Positions 6,990 to 11,214 of a stretch of DNA of 11,214 nt are shown here, piece by piece. Origin of the DNA: Odoribacteraceae bacterium (GTDB lineage Bacteria > Bacteroidota > Bacteroidia > Bacteroidales > Marinifilaceae); the NCBI GenBank assembly GCA_031279175.1, contig JAITJA010000151.1, forward strand, positions 1-11,214, in the 5' to 3' direction. Each line of letters opens with the position of its first letter. Within the stretch, counting starts at the first letter, position 1. Both the position numbers and the translations under genes were made by a program. The notes beneath the pieces are model-generated. The model was not told where the DNA came from, ran no database searches, and was given only the letters and a program-made list of their open reading frames with translations.

Positions 6990-8324
6990 GTGAAACTCTG
7001 GGATAAAGGTTACGAGATAGATTCCCTCGTCGAACGCTTTACCATCGGGCGCGACAGGGAACTCGACAGGCTGCTCGCGCGGGCCGACATCCTCGGCAAT
7101 ATCGCGCACGCGCGGATGTTACGCGCCATCGGTCTGCTCGACGACGACGAGGAAAAGGCGCTCGTCGAGGCGCTCCGGGAGATCCATCGCGACGTCGAGG
7201 CCGGGCGTTTCTCCATCGACCCCGGCGTGGAGGACATCCACTCCGGCATCGAGTTTCTCCTCACCGAACGCCTCGGGGATACCGGGAAGAAGATCCACGC
7301 CGGACGATCCCGCAACGATCAAGTGCTGCTCGATCTCAAGCTCTTCACCCGCCATGCTCTCTTCGAGTTGCTCGACCGCGTCGAGGCACTCTTCAGCCTG
7401 CTCCTCGAGCGGGCCGGGGAGGGACGGGAGATCCTGCTCCCCGGGTACACCCACCTGCAGATCGCCATGCCCTCCTCCTTCGGCTTGTGGTTCGGGGCCT
7501 ACGCCGAGTCGCTGGCCGAGGATCTCGTGATGCTCAAGGCGGCGCGGGACATTGTCAACACCAATCCCCTCGGCACCGGCGCGGGCTATGGCTCTTCCCT
7601 CCCGCTCGATCGCCGGATGACCACCCGCCTCCTCGCCTTCGACGATCTCGCTTACAATCCCGTCCACGCGCAGATGCAACGCGGGAAGATGGAGCAAACC
7701 GTCCTCTTCGCCCTCTCCCGCGTGGCCCTCACTATCGGTCGGCTCGCCGCCGACGCGTGCCTCTTCGCGTCCCCGAACTTCGGCTTTATCACCCTCCCCG
7801 ACCGCTACACTACCGGCTCCAGCATCATGCCGCACAAGAAGAATCCCGACGTCTTCGAGCTGACGCGCGCCCGTTGCAATCGCCTGCAATCGCTACCCGC
7901 GCAGGTCGGCATGATCGCGGCCAACCTCACCTCCGGATATTTCCGCGACATGCAGCTCGTCAAGGAGTGTTACCTGCCCGCTTTCGGCGAGCTGGACGAC
8001 TGCCTCTGCATGGTCGCGCTCGTCCTACGCGACGTCGTCCTCTCCCGCGATATTCTCGACGACGACCGCTATCGTTATCTCTTCACTGTCGAGGAGGTCA
8101 ATCGCGCGGTTGCTGCCGGCGCGCCTTTCCGCGAGGCGTACCGGGAGGTGGGCGACAGGGTACAGCGGGGAGAGTTCTCCGTCACCGACCGCCGGTTGCA
8201 CCACTCCCACGAGGGGAGTACCGGTAATCTCTGCCTCGACAGCATCCGCGACAAGTTCGCGCGGGGACGCTCCGGGTGGAATATCTCCGCCATCCGCGCC
8301 GCCGAACAGGCACTTCTCGAGTAG
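6990..8324 (+). CDS. argH: Argininosuccinate lyase
   Basis: ArgH splits argininosuccinate into arginine and fumarate, the last step. The 444-residue protein carries the fumarase/aspartase superfamily regions: EDIHSGIEFL (81-90), the HAGRSRNDQV block (103-112), the catalytic histidine H155 in GYTHLQIAMP, and the signature loop GSSIMPHKKNPD (277-288) with the catalytic serine. The start is a GTG at 6990, 3 nt after the argE stop; it gives MKLWDKGYEI...ERFTIGRDRELD, which matches the family N terminus, and no ATG fits. There is no good Shine-Dalgarno, so translation probably depends on re-initiation after argE. The gene closes the operon and is followed 27 nt later by a strong terminator. Confidence 0.97.
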   Translation: MKLWDKGYEIDSLVERFTIGRDRELDRLLARADILGNIAHARMLRAIGLLDDDEEKALVEALREIHRDVEAGRFSIDPGVEDIHSGIEFLLTERLGDTGKKIHAGRSRNDQVLLDLKLFTRHALFELLDRVEALFSLLLERAGEGREILLPGYTHLQIAMPSSFGLWFGAYAESLAEDLVMLKAARDIVNTNPLGTGAGYGSSLPLDRRMTTRLLAFDDLAYNPVHAQMQRGKMEQTVLFALSRVALTIGRLAADACLFASPNFGFITLPDRYTTGSSIMPHKKNPDVFELTRARCNRLQSLPAQVGMIAANLTSGYFRDMQLVKECYLPAFGELDDCLCMVALVLRDVVLSRDILDDDRYRYLFTVEEVNRAVAAGAPFREAYREVGDRVQRGEFSVTDRRLHHSHEGSTGNLCLDSIRDKFARGRSGWNISAIRAAEQALLE

Positions 8325-8351
8325 ACCAACACGCCTTAAACATACTTCGCG

Positions 8352-8389
8352 AACCCGGGGATTTTACCTCTCCCCGGGTTATTGTTTTT
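8352..8389 (+). terminator. Intrinsic terminator of the arginine operon
   Basis: AACCCGGGGA (8352-8361) pairs perfectly with TCCCCGGGTT (8371-8380): a 10-bp G+C-rich stem with a 9-nt loop, followed by ATTG and five T residues (8385-8389). It begins 27 nt after the argH stop. The tail also contains the predicted -33 element of the next promoter, so the end of one unit and the start of the next share bases. Confidence 0.9.
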
Positions 8390-8410
8390 CGAAAAACGCG
8401 TGTACCTTCG
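8381..8410 (+). promoter_or_regulatory. Predicted promoter of the lipoprotein gene (Bacteroidota type)
   Basis: ATTG (8381-8384), 18 bp, then TACCTTCG (8403-8410). The form matches the arg promoter candidate at 1204-1233: a TTG-ending -33 element, identical spacing and the same TAnnTTCG variant of the Bacteroidota -7 box. Transcription would begin near 8417, leaving an A-rich leader of under 20 nt before the ATG at 8435, without a Shine-Dalgarno. Confidence 0.6.
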
Positions 8411-8434
8411 CGGCTCACTTAAAAACGTGTCAAA

Positions 8435-9832
8435 ATGAAAGGAACATTACTCGCGCTTCTCGCCCTTATCCTCGTTTCATGCAACAAGCAGGAGGACGTC
8501 GAGGGAAAACGCGCCACCCTCCTCCTCGAGGCTTTCGAGCTCGAATCGCGGGAGATCTTGCAGGCCGGGATCTCTTCGCTACGCGTCATCGCGCTACAGG
8601 ACGGCATCGTCGCGCGCTATTATTTCTATCCCGCGCCAAACCTCCCCGGGAACGAGTTTACCGTGAACCTGCCTCTCGGGAAGTACGATATCCTCGTCGT
8701 CGCCAACGGGCCGGGGGAAAAAGAGGTCTCGTGTAACGTCGGCGACCCGCTGGAAAAGGTGTTGCTTAACCTGACAAAGGAGGGCGACGCGTACCGGGAA
8801 GCTCCCGATTTCATGACGGCAATCAAGCAGGTGAATATCACGACGACCCGCGCCGCGCCGATCCCCGTCTCTCTCTCCCGGCGGGTCGGGAAGATCAAGG
8901 TGGCGCTGGAAGAGTTGCCCGCCGGGATCGATTCGCTACGCGTCGAGCTGGCCAACGTGCCCTCCTCCGCGGGAGCGAGCGGGGGCGCGACGGGCGCTGT
9001 CGCTATCGTGAAGCGGGTGAATCACGTGAAGGGGAGCTCCTCGGCCACGGCGGAGATCATGACTTTCCCCGTCGCCGCCGGGAAGGCCGAGGTCGGCGTG
9101 CTTTACTCCTCGGGGTATATCACGCGACGGGGGTTCATGAAGTTGGCTCCGGCCATTGACGAGAATCGCGTCGTCGCGGTCACCGGGAGGTATCTCCCTA
9201 CCTCCCCGCTGGGCTTCGAGTTTAGCGCGCAAGGGTGGGACGAGACGAATCTCGTCGACGGGGGCGCGCTGGAGATGGGGGAGCTCGACGAGGTGTTCGC
9301 GGATAATACCCCGCCCGCCGGCGTCCCGACTGGTAGCAATTTGCTCGTCAACGGGGGGTTCGAGGCCTGGGACGCGGACACGCTGCCCGCCGGATGGAAG
9401 TATAATCGCGACGGGGCGTACGCGTCTGCACGCGCGAGTGGCGCACGCGCGATGGAGGGGAATTTTTCTTGCCTGCTGGGGCCGCGGAGTTATATATACC
9501 AGGATGTCGCGGTGACGGAACGACGATGTTACCAGCTGCAAGTGCACGCTTTCTCGAACACGGAGCTTTACAAGTGGCGGGTTTTCTGCACGTGGAGGAG
9601 GACGGCTTCGTCTGCCCTGCCCGCCTCGTCTTCTACTAGCGTGCAGTCCCAGGAGTTCGGCTCTACCAGTAGCTGGATGGATCCTTTCAACGCCCAAGGG
9701 CTGTTCCGAGCTCCCGTGGGCGCGAGGTTTCTCCGCGTGGAGTTGCGCGCCTATTCCGAAGGCGCCTCTATTATCCCCACCAACGAAGGCCTCTTCCTCG
9801 ATAACCTCTCCCTCTACCTCCTCGCGGAATAA
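8435..9832 (+). CDS. Surface lipoprotein: FimB/Mfa2-like N-terminal region plus carbohydrate-binding-like C-terminal region
   Basis: This 465-residue protein starts with a clear lipoprotein signal, MKGTLLALLALILVSC, with lipobox LVSC and lipidated C16. The next residues NKQED are acidic, like the signals that send Bacteroidota lipoproteins to the cell surface. Residues about 25-290 resemble the FimB/Mfa2 fimbrial-anchor family: LPLGKYDILVVANG (79-92), VSLSRRVGKIKVAL (145-158) followed by a segment on inter-strand distances and NVP, FPVAAGKAEVGV (211-222) and NRVVAVTGRYLP (244-255). This is fold-level recognition, not a firm match. After a Pro/Gly linker (291-300), NLLVNGGFEAW...LPAGW (302-321) opens a region to the C terminus that looks like a galactose-binding or CBM4_9-type beta-sandwich and ends FLDNLSLYLLAE. 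No fimbrillin gene is adjacent. A role as tip adhesin or glycan-binding surface protein is inference. It has its own promoter and a terminating hairpin. Confidence 0.8.
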   Translation: MKGTLLALLALILVSCNKQEDVEGKRATLLLEAFELESREILQAGISSLRVIALQDGIVARYYFYPAPNLPGNEFTVNLPLGKYDILVVANGPGEKEVSCNVGDPLEKVLLNLTKEGDAYREAPDFMTAIKQVNITTTRAAPIPVSLSRRVGKIKVALEELPAGIDSLRVELANVPSSAGASGGATGAVAIVKRVNHVKGSSSATAEIMTFPVAAGKAEVGVLYSSGYITRRGFMKLAPAIDENRVVAVTGRYLPTSPLGFEFSAQGWDETNLVDGGALEMGELDEVFADNTPPAGVPTGSNLLVNGGFEAWDADTLPAGWKYNRDGAYASARASGARAMEGNFSCLLGPRSYIYQDVAVTERRCYQLQVHAFSNTELYKWRVFCTWRRTASSALPASSSTSVQSQEFGSTSSWMDPFNAQGLFRAPVGARFLRVELRAYSEGASIIPTNEGLFLDNLSLYLLAE

Positions 9833-9861
9833 TCCCACCTCCTCCTGCTTGGCACGCGAGC

Positions 9862-9871
9862 GGGGGGGGGG
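9862..9871. repeat. Homopolymer tract of ten G
   Basis: Ten consecutive G lie 29 bp after the lipoprotein stop and just before the long hairpin. On the other strand they become ten C, immediately after the hairpin in the direction of the second DUF6261 transcript. Such tracts are prone to slippage, but this one is outside any gene, so length changes would affect at most transcript ends. Confidence 0.9.
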
Positions 9872-9876
9872 AAAGA

Positions 9877-9908
9877 ACCGGGGGTGTGCCTCGCGGCGCA
9901 CCCCCGGT
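9877..9908. terminator. Long hairpin between convergent genes, probable terminator for both
   Basis: ACCGGGGGTGTGC (9877-9889) pairs with GCGCACCCCCGGT (9896-9908): a 13-bp stem with one G-T wobble and a 6-nt loop. It sits between the lipoprotein (ending 9832, +) and the second DUF6261 gene (ending 9957, -). The T tracts are poor. On the minus strand the hairpin is followed by TTCTTTCCC; on the plus strand by GAACAAAAAAAC, an A tract that provides T residues before the hairpin on the minus strand. The stem strength and the convergent setting argue for a shared terminator, better suited to the minus-strand gene. Confidence 0.7.
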
Positions 9909-9956
9909 GAACAAAAAAACACACTGGTGTTAGAACACGAACAACTCCTTTTACTA

Positions 9957-10775
9957 TTACTTGGAAAAATCCTCCTCCTCGTCGTCGTTCCCCTCGTCGT
10001 TCCCCTCGTTCTCCTCGTTCTCCTCGTCGTCGTCCCCCTCGTTCCCCTCGTGAGAGGCGGCTCGTCTTCCCTTCTCGATCGCGAGGATACGCTTATAACG
10101 GGCAGCCATGGCGTTATACTCTGCCACGAACTCGGCGAGCTCCGGGGAAGAATCGAGACCGTTCAGCGTCGCGAGCGCCTCCACGCGATCGACGAGAGCT
10201 TGTTGTGTCTCCGCGAGCGCGGCGCGAGACTCCTTCATTGAGGAGGGGCGATTTGCCTCCTCCTTGTAGCGCTCGTGCATCAGCTCGAAAAAGCGGTTAT
10301 TATCCGCGGTAAGTTGCGCGACCCACTCGCCGAGGCCCAGCAACGCAACCAGCGGCGCGATCCCTGCAGTAGCCAACTCGGTAAGAATATCATGGATTGC
10401 CGCGCTCTCGTCGTCATACGTCCTACGTTCCATGCTCCCGTAGTTATCGATAATGATTTGCAGGTGGGTAGCGGCGTCGCGCTTCTCCGCGTTGGCGTGG
10501 TGGAGGTACGACTTGACCGCCATCGCGAACCCGCGCAGGGTACCGTCCCTGACCTTGTCTTGTTCCACGATCTTCCCCGTGAAGATACTCTTCTTGACCG
10601 TGTCAAGGTGCTTCTCCGCGTCGTCGCGCTTGACTCTTAGCAGGTCGGAGATCGTTTTAACCCCGACAGCGCCCGCGCCGATCACGTCAACGATACCGAT
10701 AGTGTCAGAAACCAGTTGCACGAGTGTCTCGTGTCTAAGCCGGTAGAGTGGAATGAAAATTAAAAATCGTCTCAT
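9957..10775 (-). CDS. DUF6261 family protein with long acidic repeat tail
   Basis: This 272-residue protein is the second member of the family at 201-968, and its function is unknown. Shared landmarks are the start MRRFLIFIPLYRLR, RDG (76-78), YDDESAA (120-126), ERYKEE...RP (168-177) and YNAMAARYKRILAIEKGR (220-237). It appears helical and cytoplasmic. What sets it apart is the C-terminal tail (242-272), made almost only of Glu, Asp, Asn and Gly, much longer than in the first copy. The ATG at 10775 matches the paralogue's start. Upstream DNA is AT-rich, with a possible -7 element TATATTTT (10820 to 10813) but no matching -33 element. It converges on the lipoprotein gene and shares its hairpin terminator. 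Sequence divergence suggests an old duplication or separate acquisition rather than a recent copy. Confidence 0.85.
   Translation of the reverse strand: MRRFLIFIPLYRLRHETLVQLVSDTIGIVDVIGAGAVGVKTISDLLRVKRDDAEKHLDTVKKSIFTGKIVEQDKVRDGTLRGFAMAVKSYLHHANAEKRDAATHLQIIIDNYGSMERRTYDDESAAIHDILTELATAGIAPLVALLGLGEWVAQLTADNNRFFELMHERYKEEANRPSSMKESRAALAETQQALVDRVEALATLNGLDSSPELAEFVAEYNAMAARYKRILAIEKGRRAASHEGNEGDDDEENEENEGNDEGNDDEEEDFSK
9971..10050 (-). repeat. Low-complexity tandem repeat encoding the acidic tail
   Basis: On the plus strand this stretch is built of variants of a 9-bp unit, GTTCCCCTC (9987-9995, 9999-10007, 10041-10049) and GTTCTCCTC (10008-10016 and 10017-10025, directly adjacent and identical), interspersed with GTC and CTC triplets. 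On the coding strand the units read Glu-Gly-Asn and Glu-Glu-Asn. Because units are multiples of three, gain or loss changes tail length without a frameshift. Confidence 0.85.
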
Positions 10776-10958
10776 AACTCGATCGTTTTAATTGTTTGAT
10801 TTCGATGTTCTAAAAATATACATGGAGTTGTTGGTGAATGTCCGTGTGGGAGAAAACCGGGGGCGCGGGAACGCTTCGCGCTTGCGCGATGGCTCGCCGC
10901 GAACTCGCGAACTCGTGACTGCTATCTTGTTTTCTATATCTCGGTTCCTGTCTCATGG
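10776..10958. other. Intergenic region upstream of the second DUF6261 gene
   Basis: The 183 bp contain no gene. The part next to the DUF6261 start (10776-10830) is AT-rich and probably holds its promoter. The centre (about 10857-10916) is CGCG-rich, with an inverted repeat TCGCGC/GCGCGA around 10885-10900 (read on the complementary strand) and a direct repeat GCGAACTC about 10899-10914. No T-tailed terminator for the LRR gene was found. Confidence 0.5.
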
Positions 10959-11214
10959 TCATTGATATGGTTGGATACTCTGCCAGGTGTAGCCTCCATA
11001 GGAGGTGCTACCATCGGTCGGGATCTGTGACGGGTGGAGGTAGAGGTCTATGGTATTGGCCCTGTCATCGAAAGCCAACCCGAATAGTTTCTCAAACCCT
11101 TCACTAAAGGTAATTGTCCCATTATAACCGAGGCGCAAGGTCAGGATTGGACATAAGTGGAACGCTCTTTCTCCAATTTTTCTTGCAACTGGCAAATCAA
11201 CGGTGGTTAATGAT
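10959..11214 (-). CDS. C-terminal part of a BspA-like leucine-rich-repeat protein (partial)
   Basis: The frame is open from the right edge to the TGA at 10961-10959, about 84 codons; the true start is outside the window. The first visible stretch, SLTTVDLPVARKIGERAF followed by HLCPILTLRLG, matches the BspA or Treponema-type LRR unit, in which L..v.LP....IG..AF..C..L repeats about every 23 residues. Only one full unit is visible, followed by a non-repeat C-terminal segment ending WQSIQPYQ. Members of this family are usually secreted or surface proteins that bind host or bacterial partners. An internal TTG at 11195 could look like a start but would cut an LRR unit. Base composition differs sharply from the rest of the window: GC is near half and no CGCG occurs in 256 bp. 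Confidence 0.7.
   Translation of the reverse strand, partial: SLTTVDLPVARKIGERAFHLCPILTLRLGYNGTITFSEGFEKLFGLAFDDRANTIDLYLHPSQIPTDGSTSYGGYTWQSIQPYQ

Noticed and set aside
9971..10050. CRISPR or satellite array
   Set aside because: The 9-bp units are coding repeats of an acidic protein tail, without spacers and without constant repeat length.
9849..10241. Plus-strand frame (130 codons) with a leucine and valine-rich stretch
   Set aside because: The hydrophobic run is the antisense reading of the acidic repeat tail of the second DUF6261 gene, and the frame runs through the hairpin.
201..10775. Composite mobile element bounded by inverted DUF6261 genes
   Set aside because: The two genes are too diverged at the DNA level to be terminal repeats, and no transposase, integrase or target-site duplication was seen.

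Overview
The window reads as chromosomal DNA from a GC-rich member of the Bacteroidota, probably order Bacteroidales. The reasons are a complete Bacteroides-style arginine operon headed by a GNAT acyltransferase, two paralogues of a Bacteroidota-restricted uncharacterised family (DUF6261, recognised from memory), a FimB/Mfa2-like lipoprotein, a BspA-type leucine-rich-repeat protein, weak Shine-Dalgarno sites, and promoter candidates of the Bacteroidota -33/-7 type. GC content and CGCG density are unusually high for this order, and I cannot name a genus.

Layout. Positions 1-204 hold an open frame entering from the left edge. It ends in an ATGA overlap with the first DUF6261 gene (201-968, +). 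A 321-bp gap follows, with a perfect palindrome, an intrinsic terminator and the predicted arg promoter. The seven-gene arginine operon runs 1290-8324 (+): GNAT N-acylglutamate synthase candidate, argG, argC, argD, argB, argE (M20 family) and argH. All junctions are overlaps or gaps of at most 3 nt, and a strong terminator closes the operon. A short promoter region leads to a lipoprotein with a fimbrial-anchor-like N-terminal part and a carbohydrate-binding-like C-terminal part (8435-9832, +). A long hairpin separates it from the convergent second DUF6261 gene (9957-10775, -), whose protein ends in a repetitive acidic tail. The right edge carries the 3' end of a BspA-like LRR protein gene (10959-11214, -) in DNA of clearly different composition.

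How the genes work together. The acyltransferase makes N-acylglutamate, by homology N-succinylglutamate. ArgB, ArgC and ArgD convert it to N-acylornithine. An N-acylornithine carbamoyltransferase, which must lie elsewhere with carbamoyl-phosphate synthase, makes N-acylcitrulline. The M20 enzyme removes the acyl group, and ArgG and ArgH turn citrulline into arginine. Neither argR nor the transcarbamylase gene is in the window. The flanking genes look unrelated to arginine synthesis: surface proteins and two proteins of unknown function.

I found no RNA genes, CRISPR array, insertion sequence or phage genes. The items most worth following up are the DUF6261 pair, the two-part lipoprotein, the four-cysteine tail of the acyltransferase, and the shared variant promoter (TTG-N18-TAnnTTCG). 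None of these amounts to a demonstrated new system.
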